54,577 bases of DNA from Lusitaniella coriacea LEGE 07157 (GCF_015207425.1 NZ_JADEWZ010000035.1:1-54577); one strand, 5' to 3'. Positions 8,653 through 18,375 are shown, numbered from the stretch's first letter. Numbers and translations are program-made. The notes: a model not told the origin generated them from the letters alone.

Positions 8653-9918
8653 TTAACAAGTTCCTGACACTTCGAGCAAACATCGGGCAATCTTCCTCGC
8701 TGCACCGGGTTGACCCATGCGTTGCTTGCCATTAGCCGCAATCAGTTGCAGTCTGTCGGGATCGCCCAGGAGCGAGTCAACAATCGATGCAACATTTTGT
8801 GGTTGCGGTGCGAGGATGAGAGAAGGTCCCAGATGGCGAGATTGCGCCTCAACAAAAGCATAGGTGCATTGGGGTCCTTTTCCGGGTAGCGCGATCGCGG
8901 GTTTTCCCAATCCCACAAATTGTTCCGTTGCAGTTCCTGTCATCGCGATCGCGAAATCCGCCGCCTGCAAACAGTCGCTATAGGTACTTTGGGTCAAAAC
9001 TAAGGTGGCGCGATCTTGGGTGAAAACGAGGGCATTGGGATCGTTTATGGGGAGTGTTAAAGGGTTTCTAGGTTGGGGTTTCCAGCCCATTTCACCGAGA
9101 CTTTTTTCCAAAGGGTCGAGATCCAAAGTGGGCGCGATCGCGCCGAGAAAAAGCGGGGAACGCCCTTTGAAGCGCTGCATTAAAAGGGGAGTTGCCTGGA
9201 GAATTTGTCGCCAATTTTCATAGGCTTCCGGCACTCTCGAACCCGGAAGCAGAACAAAGGTTAGCGCTCTTATCTCTTCTTGTTCGTCTGTTTCTTGGCA
9301 ATTCGTAACGACCGTTTGAATCCCGTCCATCATCGGATTTCCCAGATCGAAAACCGGAATCGACCAGCGCTGTAACACTTTACTCGTCAGCGTATCTCTC
9401 GGAAAAACCCCCTTGCAACGCTTGCGACTCATCAACCAGCGCTCCCAAGGATAATACACCGAACCCGCCCAGCCTTCCTTACGGGTTTTTGGCGATAACC
9501 ATCCCTGCTCGTCCCGTAAATAATATTCCGATTTTGCCGTCCCCACAAACGCATAGGACGCGCCGCTTAACCAGGCAAATAAAAGGGGAACCAAATCGCC
9601 AACCGCGAGAACCAAAGCGCCATCCTTCGAGGATTTGACCCAACAGCGAATTGCTTTATATTGCTCCCAGGTCAATCGCAGCAATCCCCCTCGAACATCT
9701 CGCCACAACTGCTTACTTTCCATATAAATGAAACCGCCAGAGGGCATTTGTTTTACCGCACCAATGATGGGGATATTGAGTTTTTCGTAAGCGCGTCCTT
9801 CCCCGACAATGGGTAATGCGGCGAGTTCTAGTGTCGGTGCTTCCTGCTGCAAGGCTTCTAAAATCCGCACCGCGATCGCGTCCTCTCCATGACCGTTGCT
9901 CAAACAAAGTACCTTCAT
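8653..9918 (-). CDS. Lipid-A-disaccharide synthase-related protein
   Basis: Belongs to the LpxB-related family widespread in cyanobacteria (TIGR03492-like). True LpxB joins two acylated glucosamines in lipid A synthesis; the related proteins have no proven reaction. The N-terminus MKVLCLSNGHGEDAIAVRIL is diagnostic, and LLPGSRVPEAYENW near residue 225 and MTGTATEQFVGLGKPAIALPG near 330 are typical of the GT-B donor-binding half. I chose the ATG at 9918; the frame extends seven codons further upstream. Length of 421 residues is usual. It is not in an lpx operon. Confidence 0.85.
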   Translation of the reverse strand: MKVLCLSNGHGEDAIAVRILEALQQEAPTLELAALPIVGEGRAYEKLNIPIIGAVKQMPSGGFIYMESKQLWRDVRGGLLRLTWEQYKAIRCWVKSSKDGALVLAVGDLVPLLFAWLSGASYAFVGTAKSEYYLRDEQGWLSPKTRKEGWAGSVYYPWERWLMSRKRCKGVFPRDTLTSKVLQRWSIPVFDLGNPMMDGIQTVVTNCQETDEQEEIRALTFVLLPGSRVPEAYENWRQILQATPLLMQRFKGRSPLFLGAIAPTLDLDPLEKSLGEMGWKPQPRNPLTLPINDPNALVFTQDRATLVLTQSTYSDCLQAADFAIAMTGTATEQFVGLGKPAIALPGKGPQCTYAFVEAQSRHLGPSLILAPQPQNVASIVDSLLGDPDRLQLIAANGKQRMGQPGAARKIARCLLEVSGTC

Positions 9919-10133
9919 AACCCAGAAGCGCTTCTCCAACTCTTTCCCTTTCTACTTTATCGGTTGCAGGGCATCTCTCTCCCTCAGCTTCCCCAGCTCA
10001 CCTTCACCGATGTCCTAATACTCCTGGCTCTAGCTATCAGGATAGCAATGGGTAGTTTTGTATAAATATTAAGTTACAGTTTCATTTCCCAACAAACATT
10101 AAGCCTTAAAAAGAAAACGAACAAACCACTAGG

Positions 10134-10162
10134 CAAAAAAAACCCCCAGTCGTAAACTAGGG
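10134..10162 (-). terminator. Intrinsic terminator of the O-methyltransferase gene
   Basis: On the minus strand CCCTAGT, loop TTACG and ACTGGGG form a seven-pair stem followed by eight T residues. It lies about 95 bases after the stop codon of the O-methyltransferase gene. The poly-T and stem layout resembles the terminators of the tandem RNA units at 16.4 kb, with different stem sequence. Confidence 0.7.
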
Positions 10163-10257
10163 AGTGTGTATAGGGTGCATCTACTACTCTCGATCTACTG
10201 AGCGACAACAATTAAATCGGGAAGAAAAAAAAGAAATCTCCTCAAAACGAAAAAAAC

Positions 10258-10920
10258 TCAACGCTTCAGTGCCAGCGTCAAGCCATCCGCAATGGGAACC
10301 AAACTAATATCCACCCGTTCGTCGGAATACACCCGTTGATTGAAATTACGAATTGCAGTCGTCAGGTTGTCCTGTTCGTCGGGTTCTGCAACTTTCCCCG
10401 ACCACAACACATTATCCACCGCAATCAATCCCCCCGGACGCAATAACTCTAGCGCGCGATCGAAATAATTCCCGTAGTTATTTTTATCCGCATCGATAAA
10501 CGCAAAATCGAAAGTTCCCCCTTGTCCTTCCTCAATCAGTCGATCTAACGTTTCCAACGCTGGAGCAAGATAGAGATCCACCTTATCCTCAACTCCCGCA
10601 TCCTGCCAATAACGGCGCGCGATCGCAGTATATTCCTCACTCGTATCGCACCCAACCACTTTACCCCCAGGCGGCAGCGCCAAAGCCACCGCCAGAGAAC
10701 TATACCCCGTAAACACCCCAATATCCAGCGTTTTTTTCGCCCCCATCAACCGCACCAAAAACCCCATAAACTGTCCCTGTTCCGGGGACACTTGCATCAC
10801 TGACATCGGCAGTTCTTCCGTTTCATCTCGCAATTTTTGCAAAATCTCCGGTTCCCGCAGCGAAATCTTGTGCAGATATTGATACAGTCGATCGTCAAGT
10901 CCAATCGTTTTCTTTGTCAT
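10258..10920 (-). CDS. SAM-dependent O-methyltransferase, family 3 (CCoAOMT-like)
   Basis: A 220-residue class I methyltransferase that would move a methyl group from S-adenosylmethionine to a catechol-type or other hydroxyl. SAM-binding motif I is LDIGVFTGYSSLAVALALP near residue 62. The metal/substrate segments FIDADKNNYGNYF near 141 and VDNVLWSGKV near 169 match the cation-dependent O-methyltransferase family. The ATG at 10920 has a strong Shine-Dalgarno sequence, AGGAGG, nine bases upstream. An iscB gene ends only 72 bases upstream on the same strand, so the native promoter may have been displaced. The substrate is unknown. Confidence 0.9.
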   Translation of the reverse strand: MTKKTIGLDDRLYQYLHKISLREPEILQKLRDETEELPMSVMQVSPEQGQFMGFLVRLMGAKKTLDIGVFTGYSSLAVALALPPGGKVVGCDTSEEYTAIARRYWQDAGVEDKVDLYLAPALETLDRLIEEGQGGTFDFAFIDADKNNYGNYFDRALELLRPGGLIAVDNVLWSGKVAEPDEQDNLTTAIRNFNQRVYSDERVDISLVPIADGLTLALKR

Positions 10921-10992
10921 ATTTCCGCCCTCCTAGAAACTCCCGCAATATTGGTAATCCAATGAGCGGCGAGAGGAAGGGAGGAGCAGCAC

Positions 10993-12279
10993 TTAGCTCG
11001 TATATGCATAGCCATCCTTTTTATGAATAGGTGCGCAGTACTTGTGGCTGATTCCTTGAACCAGCCCATCCGATGTCGAAATATTGAAACTTCCCGTAGC
11101 GCGAGTAGCCACTCGTCCAACATAGATTCCAATCTTCTTCCCAGAAGTGACAACAGCTTTAACAATATCACCCGTCTGAAAACCTTTGTGGAATTTGCTT
11201 CTAGAGCAATAACGAATCGGAAATCCCCATTTGTCCGTGCGGCATTGTTGACGGGTTCCGTGACCCTTCGCAACAATTAGTAAAGGCTTAACTCCTGATG
11301 TGATTAACTGTTCGGGTGTCGAAGCTCCAACGCAAGCTGCATCCCAATAGTGAGTCTTCTTCAATCCTTGAAGGGTTCGGTTGTACTTGGTACGCCCACC
11401 CGTGCCAACCTCTACAGGTAAGCCAGTCTCTTTGAGGTTTTCGTACAAATTCCATCGGGTTGCATTGACGGCTGCTGCATCAGCCAACGGTCTTTGAGCT
11501 TGTGTCAAGATTCCTTTGAGCAGGTCAGGCTGACCTCTAAGGAAGTCTTTGATGTCTTGATTTCCTTTTTTCTGATTACAGGGAGTACAGGCTAAACACA
11601 GGTTGCTGATGCGATTAGAACCTCCTTTTGAGCGAGGTTGGATGTGTTCAATCTCAAGCGGGGTATTTTTTGCACCGCAGTAGGTACAGGTTCTATTCCA
11701 TTTCTCCAGTAGAAATTCACGTATCTCGTAACTCCCTAAAGTCCCTTGTTGATAGCCAATTCCCCTAATTTCAGCATTCTCCATCTTCTGAGTGTCAAAC
11801 CTGACTAACTCTTGAGAGATGGCAGCAACTTGACACAGTGCTGATAGGCGTTTGACCCAAGTCAGAATGTTGGCAACTCGACTGTTTAAAGACGGTGGCA
11901 ACCATCTTTTGGGGCGGGTGCGGTTAAGAAAACGTGCTTGACGGTAACGAGTCTTGCGATTACGTCGTGAGCGTCGTTGTTGGCGACGTGAAGTTAAAGC
12001 GTTCCGAATCTGAAACCCGCGATGCTGTAATTCAGCTACCCAGACGACTTCGCCCGTATTGTCGTTGACAAATGCGAGTCCTGTGGTTTTTGCTCCTGGG
12101 TCAATCTTGACTCGAAGCGGCTCGATTTGGGGATTGAGTACCTCCTGTTTGAGTATTAGGGTAAAGGGATAACGCCGAAACACGGCAGCTTTTCCTTTAG
12201 ATAACAGCATTCTTGCCCGACCCGGATGGATAGGATTGAGAGGCTGTTTGTTGGTATCTAGAACGAAAACTTTACTCAC
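10993..12279 (-). CDS. iscB: RNA-guided endonuclease IscB
   Basis: A 428-residue protein of the IscB family, the transposon-linked relatives of Cas9. It has an N-terminal PLMP-like domain (NKQPLNPIHPGRARMLL), RuvC-I with IDPGAKTTGLAF near residue 58, an Arg-rich bridge helix near 97-115 and a RuvC-II Glu in ISQELVRF near 154. The HNH domain follows (CTYCG, then EIEHIQPRSKGG, then CTPCNQKKGN, residues about 195-240). RuvC-III is HYWDAACVG near 315. All catalytic positions look intact. The GTG start has AAGGAG eight bases upstream. No tnpA transposase is adjacent, so the element is solo. It lies between psaC and the O-methyltransferase gene. Confidence 0.92.
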   Translation of the reverse strand: MSKVFVLDTNKQPLNPIHPGRARMLLSKGKAAVFRRYPFTLILKQEVLNPQIEPLRVKIDPGAKTTGLAFVNDNTGEVVWVAELQHRGFQIRNALTSRRQQRRSRRNRKTRYRQARFLNRTRPKRWLPPSLNSRVANILTWVKRLSALCQVAAISQELVRFDTQKMENAEIRGIGYQQGTLGSYEIREFLLEKWNRTCTYCGAKNTPLEIEHIQPRSKGGSNRISNLCLACTPCNQKKGNQDIKDFLRGQPDLLKGILTQAQRPLADAAAVNATRWNLYENLKETGLPVEVGTGGRTKYNRTLQGLKKTHYWDAACVGASTPEQLITSGVKPLLIVAKGHGTRQQCRTDKWGFPIRYCSRSKFHKGFQTGDIVKAVVTSGKKIGIYVGRVATRATGSFNISTSDGLVQGISHKYCAPIHKKDGYAYTS

Positions 12280-12520
12280 GAATGAGTCTCCTTGCGGGTA
12301 ATGTTAGCCTTGACAATGTTTTGAAAGTTTGTCGCGTCAACGACACTGACTTCGACCCGATATGTCTGTTTAATCGTTGACCACAGAGCTACAAACTGGC
12401 TTCGTATTTGTAGGTGTGATGGCTTGCAAAACGGAGTACACAAGGTACTGAGTCGGGTAAACTCTGGGCTTTTCAAGCCCCCACTATCGCTGTACTAAGC
12501 TTGGTGGCGGGTAGTTTACT
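12280..12520 (-). ncRNA. Candidate omega-RNA of the IscB element
   Basis: IscB proteins use an RNA encoded just upstream of their gene, with the guide at its 5' end. Here the minus strand upstream of iscB is rich in paired segments: GTCAACGA (12374-12381) with TCGTTGAC (12336-12343), and GGGCTT/AAGCCC around a GAA loop (12466-12480). A 5-bp AGTAC/GTACT pair lies near 12445. The possible left end is the AAACTACCCGCCACC segment near 12515; bases beyond it, toward 12540, would then act as guide. An open frame of 66 codons in this region is probably not translated. Borders are inferred. Confidence 0.55.
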
Positions 12521-12579
12521 GTGGGGCAAAAATAGCAGTATTCAGTCAACGCTACTACAAATTGCGGGAAGAATGCAGC

Positions 12580-12612
12580 AAAAAAAAAAGGAAGGAGCAA
12601 AACGCTCCCTCC
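12580..12612 (-). terminator. Intrinsic terminator of psaC
   Basis: On the minus strand GGAGGGAGC, loop GTTTT and GCTCCTTCC form a nine-pair stem with one G-T pair, followed by ten T residues. It lies about 50 bases beyond the psaC stop codon. Confidence 0.85.
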
Positions 12613-12663
12613 TCATATACTGACTCACAGATATCTTATTAAAAGAAGGTTTCAGTCGATTTC

Positions 12664-13310
<647 letters not shown>

Positions 13311-14645
13311 ATGACCGTTGCTCGTACAATTTGCTTGGGTTTTTTAGCAGTAATTACTGTAGGAACTTTATTCTTAATGATGCCCTTTGCGACTAGCAAT
13401 GGAAACTGGAACGATCCGATAGTTGCACTCTTTACTGCAACTTCTGCCGTTTGCGTCACAGGACTTGCTGTTGTTGATACCGGCACGGATTTTTCTTTTT
13501 GGGGTCAACTAACCATCTTGATCCTAATTCAGATTGGTGGCTTGGGCTATATGACCATCAGTACCTTTTTGATCTTGATTTTAGGGCGTAGATTCGATCT
13601 CAGACAAAAAATGGCAATTCAAGAGTCCTTCGATCGTCCTTTGCTGCAAGGAAGTCAAAACTTAATTCGCTCAATTTTGAGCATGACGCTGATTTTTGAA
13701 ATTGCAGGTATTTTTCTATTACTTTCCGTTTTCATTCCTCAATATGGATGGAACTTTGGACTGTGGTCTGCCATTTTTCATAGCATCAGCGCTTGGAACA
13801 ATGCCGGATTTAGCTTGTTTTCTGATAGCGTAGTTCAATATCAATCATCCTTTCTCGTGAACCTAGTCATTCCAGGACTCATTATTTTTGGAGGGATTGG
13901 CTATCAGGTTATTATCGAACTTTATCTTTGGTTCGTCAGTATTTTAAAAAGAGATCGCAGAAAGTATCTTTTTTCTTTGAATTTCAAAGTTGTCACAAGC
14001 ACCACTCTATTTTTATTGATCCTAGGGACAATCGCTTTCTTTTTCACAGAACTCAGAAATCCTAACACTCTGGCGAGCCTCAGTTTTCAAGATAAGCTAT
14101 TAGCAGCTTGGTTTCAGTCAGCAACCACTAGAACTGCTGGATTCAATACTATTGATTTAGGAGGAATGACGGCTGCGGCAATCTTCATTACAATGGGATT
14201 TATGTTAATTGGTGCGAGTCCTAGTGGAACGGGGGGTGGAATCAAAACCACAACTATCCGAATTATTGCCCAATCAACTTACTCCATTTTACGGGGCAAA
14301 GAGGAGGTTGTTCTTTACAGCCGTACTGTTCCCAGTTCTCTGATTTTAAAAGCAATTGCTGTGGTTTTTGGCTCGGTGACCACGATTGTCATTGCGACAA
14401 TTCTCATTGCTCTAACCGATACTGATTTCGACTTTATTCAAATCTTTTTTGAGGTTGTTTCTGCCTTTGCAACAGTCGGACTTTCTCTTGGAATTACAGC
14501 AAGCCTTTCAGCCGCAGGAAAGCTTGTCTTAATTCCTGTAATGTATATTGGGCGAGTTGGGGTTTTACTGTTTATGGCAACGATTTTAGGGGAATCTCGT
14601 CCGAGCGTCATCAAATATCCAGAAGAAAACTTATTGGTGGGATAA
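13311..14645 (+). CDS. ktrB: TrkH/KtrB-type potassium uptake channel subunit
   Basis: A 444-residue membrane protein of the TrkH/KtrB superfamily, the ion-conducting subunit of Na+-dependent K+ uptake (NtpJ/KtrB in cyanobacteria). It has about ten hydrophobic segments arranged as four M1-P-M2 repeats. The filter-type segments are visible: TSAVCVTGLAV (near 43), SISAWNNAGFSLF (near 160), TRTAGFNTIDL (near 275) and SAFATVGLSLG (near 385). The gating partner KtrA (RCK domain) is not adjacent, as in other cyanobacteria where the subunits are dispersed. The ATG at 13311 lacks a good ribosome-binding site; a slightly longer protein is possible. Confidence 0.88.
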   Translation: MTVARTICLGFLAVITVGTLFLMMPFATSNGNWNDPIVALFTATSAVCVTGLAVVDTGTDFSFWGQLTILILIQIGGLGYMTISTFLILILGRRFDLRQKMAIQESFDRPLLQGSQNLIRSILSMTLIFEIAGIFLLLSVFIPQYGWNFGLWSAIFHSISAWNNAGFSLFSDSVVQYQSSFLVNLVIPGLIIFGGIGYQVIIELYLWFVSILKRDRRKYLFSLNFKVVTSTTLFLLILGTIAFFFTELRNPNTLASLSFQDKLLAAWFQSATTRTAGFNTIDLGGMTAAAIFITMGFMLIGASPSGTGGGIKTTTIRIIAQSTYSILRGKEEVVLYSRTVPSSLILKAIAVVFGSVTTIVIATILIALTDTDFDFIQIFFEVVSAFATVGLSLGITASLSAAGKLVLIPVMYIGRVGVLLFMATILGESRPSVIKYPEENLLVG

Positions 14646-14660
14646 TTACAGCAAAATTTT

Positions 14661-14687
14661 GGTGCGTTACGCTCTCGCTAATACACC
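14661..14687. repeat. Imperfect palindrome, GGTGCGTTA...TAATACACC
   Basis: GGTGCGTTA and TAATACACC flank CGCTCTCGC. This is a small inverted-repeat element resembling the GTGCGTTAC-type intergenic repeats of cyanobacteria. It lies 16 bases after ktrB and could also shape the 3' end of its mRNA. Confidence 0.4.
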
Positions 14688-14915
14688 TTACTGGCTGATT
14701 GCTTAACGCGATATAGAGCGCTTGATACGCAATTCAAATGTGTTTTAGCTTATAAAAGTCAAGAGGTCGATACTTATTGACTTTATGGCATCACTCACCA
14801 CACACGAGCATTTAATCTTTACTTTAGAAATTACCTCTTAGCTCGAAATAAACTTCAAAATAAGTTATTAGCCATCAGCCGTAAGGTGTTAGCAAAAAAC
14901 TTACTATTCCGAAGG

Positions 14916-16220
14916 ATGGGGAGGCAAAAATTGAAGGATTATTATAAAATTCTCCAGGTTCCACCTGATGCAACGATCGCGGAAATTAAAACTGCATTTC
15001 GCAAACTGGCTCGTCAATATCATCCGGACTTGAATCCCGATAATCGCTTGGCAGAAGAAGAATTTAAGATAATTTGCGAGGCGTATGAGATGCTATCGGA
15101 TCGCGCCCAGCGACAATTATACGATCGCGATGTTGATGTTTCCCAGTCCCGAGAGCGTGCGATGAATCCCTACGATTATTACGTCAAAGGGGTAGAAAAA
15201 ACTCTAAAACAAGACTATCAAGGGGCAATTGAAAGTTACACTCAAGCGATTGACCTCAAACCCAATTTTGTTGAAGCTTATATCAAACGCGGTGAAGTGC
15301 GTTACAAACAGGGAAACGATCGCGGCGTTCTCGAAGATTGCAGCCAAGCTTTAGAGATCGATCCCGAATACGCTGAAGCTTATTATTACCAAGGGCGCGC
15401 CCGCTATCGCTTGGGCTATTCCCAATCGGCAATTGAAGCCTATAGTCATGCTTTGCGCCTCGAAGCCTACAATGCTCAATTCTATTACCATCGCGCCATT
15501 GCCTATCACGATTTAGAGGAACGCGACGCAGCCAAGGCGGATTTTAAAAAGGCAGTCGAACTGTTCAAAGCGCAAGGAGATGTGAGCGGATATCGACTCG
15601 CTCAGGAGACGCTGAAACGCCTCAATAGCAAATGGAGGAAGTTTTTGCCTTTTAAGCTTTTAGACACTTCTGTGAAGGCACTGGGGTACATTCTGAGCCA
15701 TCCCCATAGCGGACTGGCTGCGGTGTATGCCAAGCTGGATGAGAGGGAAGCGATCGCGGTGGGTTTGGTTTTTGCCGCGATCGCGGCGGTTAATGTTTTA
15801 CTAAGACCTTATTTCGGATTTTGGCAACTCCCCTTACCTGGGTTGGAACTGAGTTTAGTGGTGTGGGTACCATTTGTGGGTTTGGTTTTGTTGAGCGCGA
15901 TCGCGCGATTCCTTGCTCGCCGTTCTGGAAGTTGGGGGGGAGATATCTTGCTCTCTGGTGCTACCCTGCTTCCCATTAGCTTATTGCCGATGCTGGGGGG
16001 ATTTGGTCAGTCTTTCAGCCTTCTCGTCACCCCCGCGATCCTTTTTGTTATTGTTACCCTTTGCTACGGGATGTTCATCCTGTATGGTGGCTGTCTTCAG
16101 CTTCTCAAACTTCCGGAATGGATTTGCGCGATCGCGATTCCCCTATTATTATTCCTCGCTGGTTGGATGTCCCTAGAAGCACCGATTAATTATCTTAATC
16201 TTATTTTTCACATAGATTAA
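14916..16220 (+). CDS. DnaJ-domain TPR membrane protein
   Basis: About 434 residues. Residues 6-70 are a J domain ([18 protein letters not shown], with the HPD triad in YHPDLNPD) that would stimulate an Hsp70/DnaK ATPase. Residues about 85-215 form three to four tetratricopeptide repeats ([51 protein letters not shown]). The C-terminal 180 residues contain about four membrane helices, so this is a membrane-anchored co-chaperone of unknown client. An alternative TTG start at 14931 has GGGGAGG six bases upstream and may be the real one; an earlier GTG at 14886 is less likely. Confidence 0.85.
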   Translation: MGRQKLKDYYKILQVPPDATIAEIKTAFRKLARQYHPDLNPDNRLAEEEFKIICEAYEMLSDRAQRQLYDRDVDVSQSRERAMNPYDYYVKGVEKTLKQDYQGAIESYTQAIDLKPNFVEAYIKRGEVRYKQGNDRGVLEDCSQALEIDPEYAEAYYYQGRARYRLGYSQSAIEAYSHALRLEAYNAQFYYHRAIAYHDLEERDAAKADFKKAVELFKAQGDVSGYRLAQETLKRLNSKWRKFLPFKLLDTSVKALGYILSHPHSGLAAVYAKLDEREAIAVGLVFAAIAAVNVLLRPYFGFWQLPLPGLELSLVVWVPFVGLVLLSAIARFLARRSGSWGGDILLSGATLLPISLLPMLGGFGQSFSLLVTPAILFVIVTLCYGMFILYGGCLQLLKLPEWICAIAIPLLLFLAGWMSLEAPINYLNLIFHID

Positions 16221-16246
16221 GGCTGAATGGCACTAATTTAAAGCTG

Positions 16247-16264
16247 TTGGGCAATGCCCAACCT
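16247..16264. other. Short hairpin after the DnaJ-TPR gene
   Basis: TTGGGC, loop AAT, GCCCAA form a perfect six-pair stem next to CCAACCTAC, the terminal word of the repeat at 5399-5486. It is probably a remnant of that repeat family, and may also act as the mRNA 3' end. Confidence 0.4.
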
Positions 16265-16356
16265 ACGAAATATCAAGACTGACCTTATCTTTGGGTTAGA
16301 GTAAGGTTTGCGCCCTTTTTTTAAGATTCAGATTCGATTTAGACTCCAAATTTTGC

Positions 16357-16478
16357 AAAAAAAACCCAACTCTCAACTATCGGGGTAAATAGTTCGAGCC
16401 GGGTTTGAGTGTCTGTACACTTATCATCTGCACACTGATCGTAGTATTACGGAAAGGCGTGAAGACATTGTGAAACCG
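16357..16478 (-). ncRNA. Candidate structured small RNA, copy B
   Basis: Second unit (in transcription order) of a tandem duplication with a period of 171 bp. On the minus strand a promoter-like TTGTAA, 18 bases and TGTAAA (16514 to 16485) precede a transcript of about 122 nt. It ends in AACCCGGCTC / GAGTTGGGTT, loop of about 25 nt, and eight T residues. An upstream hairpin AGTGT-ACAG-ACACT is intact. The terminator stem differs from copy A at two positions that remain paired as G-U, which supports selection on structure. The unit is downstream of hisG on the same strand. No family name is recognised. Confidence 0.6.
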
Positions 16479-16484
16479 TCCCCC

Positions 16485-16514
16485 TTTACACCGAACTTTA
16501 CGCAATCTTTACAA
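16485..16514 (-). promoter_or_regulatory. Promoter-like boxes of RNA copy B
   Basis: On the minus strand TTGTAA (16509-16514), an 18-bp spacer and TGTAAA (16485-16490). The same arrangement recurs exactly 171 bp away in copy A. Confidence 0.5.
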
Positions 16515-16527
16515 TTCATTCTTTTGC

Positions 16528-16649
16528 AAAAAAAACCCAACTCTCACTATCGGGGTAAACAGTTCGAGTTGGGTTCAAGTGTCTGTACACTTATCATCTG
16601 CACACTGATAAGTAGTATTACGGAAGGGCGTGAAGACATTGTGAAACCG
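16528..16649 (-). ncRNA. Candidate structured small RNA, copy A
   Basis: First unit of the tandem pair. The predicted minus-strand transcript of about 122 nt has a hairpin CTTATCA...TGATAAG, then AAGTGT-ACAG-ACACTT, then a perfect ten-pair terminator stem AACCCAACTC...GAGTTGGGTT and eight T residues. Most of the unit, including the promoter-like boxes, is near-identical to copy B. There is no open frame with coding character. Neighbour hisG ends 90 bases upstream of the promoter boxes. Tandem small RNAs with separate promoters are known in cyanobacteria (for example NsiR1), but these do not match that family in any way I can see. Confidence 0.6.
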
Positions 16650-16655
16650 TCCCCC

Positions 16656-16685
16656 TCTACACCAAACTTTACGCAATCTTTACAA
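16656..16685 (-). promoter_or_regulatory. Promoter-like boxes of RNA copy A
   Basis: On the minus strand TTGTAA (16680-16685), an 18-bp spacer and TGTAGA (16656-16661), about seven bases before the inferred transcript start at 16649. Confidence 0.5.
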
Positions 16686-16777
16686 TTCACTTCACAATCA
16701 ACAGGATTCTTAGTTTCTAAAATGCGCAAAAGCTTGATTTCACAAGAGCAAAGCAACTTCACAAAAAAAATAACAAT

Positions 16778-17431
16778 TTAAGCAACAGGTTGGGTCAATT
16801 TGCTATCTTGTTCTAACTGCTCGATCAAACCCTGCAAACCGCCTGCATTCAGTCGATAGCTCAAAGGGTGGGCAATTAAACGTGCGGTGCTGTGGAAGAG
16901 AACGTCAATCTCGATTAAGCCATTTTCCTTTAACGTGCGTCCGGTGGACACTAAATCGACAATGGCATCAGACATTCCCGTAATAGGCCCTAACTCAACA
17001 GAACCATAGAGAGGGATAATTTCAATGGGTAGATCCAATGCCCGAAAATAATCGCGAGCGCAACGCACAAATTTAGATGCAACTCTCCCGTGGGGTGGAA
17101 ATTCGAGAGGTCGCCGATAGGGACTGGTTGCTGGAACTGCAACAGACATCCGACAGTTACCAAACTTGAGATCGGCTAAATGCGCGACTTGGGACGATTT
17201 TTCTCGTAAAACATCGTAGCCGACAATGCCCAATTGCGCTTGACCATATTCCACGTAAACGGGAACGTCTTGAGCGCGAACAAGTAAGGCTTTTGCGGTG
17301 TGGGTGGGATCGTCAATTTGAAGCTGGCGGTTTCCCGAATCGAGAAATGCGCTGAAATCCAGACCAACATTTTGAAATCGGCGAATGCTGTCTTTTAGAA
17401 GAGCGCCTTTGGGTAATGCAACAGTAATCAT
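16778..17431 (-). CDS. hisG: ATP phosphoribosyltransferase, short (HisG-S) form
   Basis: Catalyses the first step of histidine synthesis, joining ATP and PRPP. The 217-residue protein begins [16 protein letters not shown] and has the PRPP-binding segment [20 protein letters not shown] near residue 150. It lacks the C-terminal regulatory ACT-like domain, so it is the short form, which needs the HisZ partner; hisZ is not in the window. I chose the ATG at 17431, not the frame extension to 17509, because the family begins with this Met-Ile/Leu-x-Val/Ile-Ala-Leu-Pro motif. It is divergent from the glutathione transferase gene. Two small-RNA-like units follow it. Confidence 0.93.
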   Translation of the reverse strand: MITVALPKGALLKDSIRRFQNVGLDFSAFLDSGNRQLQIDDPTHTAKALLVRAQDVPVYVEYGQAQLGIVGYDVLREKSSQVAHLADLKFGNCRMSVAVPATSPYRRPLEFPPHGRVASKFVRCARDYFRALDLPIEIIPLYGSVELGPITGMSDAIVDLVSTGRTLKENGLIEIDVLFHSTARLIAHPLSYRLNAGGLQGLIEQLEQDSKLTQPVA

Positions 17432-17522
17432 TCTGAGTTCGGGATTGAGGGAAAATTCGCGATCGCGGCTAAAGCTACAATTATGACGGACAACTGGCTC
17501 GATTCCCAATTCACAACGTTAA

Positions 17523-18191
17523 ATGGCTCAACTTATTTTAGTGATCGGCAATAAAAATTACTCTTCTTGGTCGTTGCGTCCTTGGCTGGCGATGAAGCAA
17601 GCTGGGTTAGATTTTACAGAGGTACGCATTCCTCTAGATTTGCCCGACTCGCTCCAAGAAATCCAACGCTATTCTCCTACGGGGAAAGTGCCGATTCTCG
17701 TCCACGACGACTTAACCGTTTGGGAATCCATTGCTATTTGTGAATATATTGTCGATTGTTTTGCGCCGGAACTGTTACCGCGCGATCGCGCCGCAAGAGC
17801 CATCGCGCGATCGATTAGCGCAGAAATGCACGCGGGTTTCCACAACCTGCGCCAAGGAATGCCAATGGATTGCCGCAGTCGCTATCCCAACGAAGGAATA
17901 ACCCTAGAAGTCCAAGCGGATATTGAGCGCATCAAAAAGTTATGGCAAGAATGCCGCAACCAGTTTGGCGGTAAGGGAAAATTTCTCTTTGGGGACTTTA
18001 CTATTGCTGATGCGATGTTTGCGCCGGTGATCTCTCGCTTCGCCACCTACGGCGTACAACTCGATCCCGTTTGTCAAAACTATGCGGAGGCGATTTGGTC
18101 GTTACCTGCGATGCAAGAATGGATCGACACAGCTTCTCAAGAAACTGAAACCATTGCAGATTTGCACTCCATCCAACTTCTTGATGGGTAA
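17523..18191 (+). CDS. Glutathione S-transferase family protein
   Basis: A 222-residue cytosolic GST-fold protein that would conjugate or reduce substrates with glutathione. The thioredoxin-like half shows NYSSWSLRPWLAMKQAG (residues about 12-28, with the candidate catalytic Ser) and GKVPILVHDDLTVWESIAICEYI near 54, the glutathione-binding region. The C-terminal half is helical with FGDFTIADAMFAPVISRF near 158. It resembles the MaiA/YfcF-like bacterial GSTs. It is divergent from hisG; no operon partner is seen. Confidence 0.88.
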   Translation: MAQLILVIGNKNYSSWSLRPWLAMKQAGLDFTEVRIPLDLPDSLQEIQRYSPTGKVPILVHDDLTVWESIAICEYIVDCFAPELLPRDRAARAIARSISAEMHAGFHNLRQGMPMDCRSRYPNEGITLEVQADIERIKKLWQECRNQFGGKGKFLFGDFTIADAMFAPVISRFATYGVQLDPVCQNYAEAIWSLPAMQEWIDTASQETETIADLHSIQLLDG

Positions 18192-18375
18192 TAAAAAAGG
18201 GTATATCGCTCTCGATTGTCAAAAAAATCATGATTCACAATTCGCCACGCGACCGCATGGTCGATGCGACTCTACAAAATCGCGCGCTGCATTTTATAGG
18301 GATTGACGATTTTTCTCCGATCGGAGAAGATACGCACATTCATTGTGGTGGTCATTTGTGTGAGGAACAGATTTC

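Noticed and set aside
9940-10257. tRNA or other RNA gene in this gap
   Set aside because: Apart from the terminator at 10134-10162 I found no cloverleaf or conserved RNA motif. No tRNA was recognised anywhere in the window.
12276-12476. 66-codon open frame directly upstream of iscB
   Set aside because: It overlaps the region full of inverted repeats that probably encodes the IscB RNA, and the peptide has no protein-like pattern or homology I recognise.
16353-16690. Possible CRISPR or protein-coding repeat
   Set aside because: Only two copies of a long unit, with terminators and promoter-like boxes; the open frames across them change between copies and look accidental.
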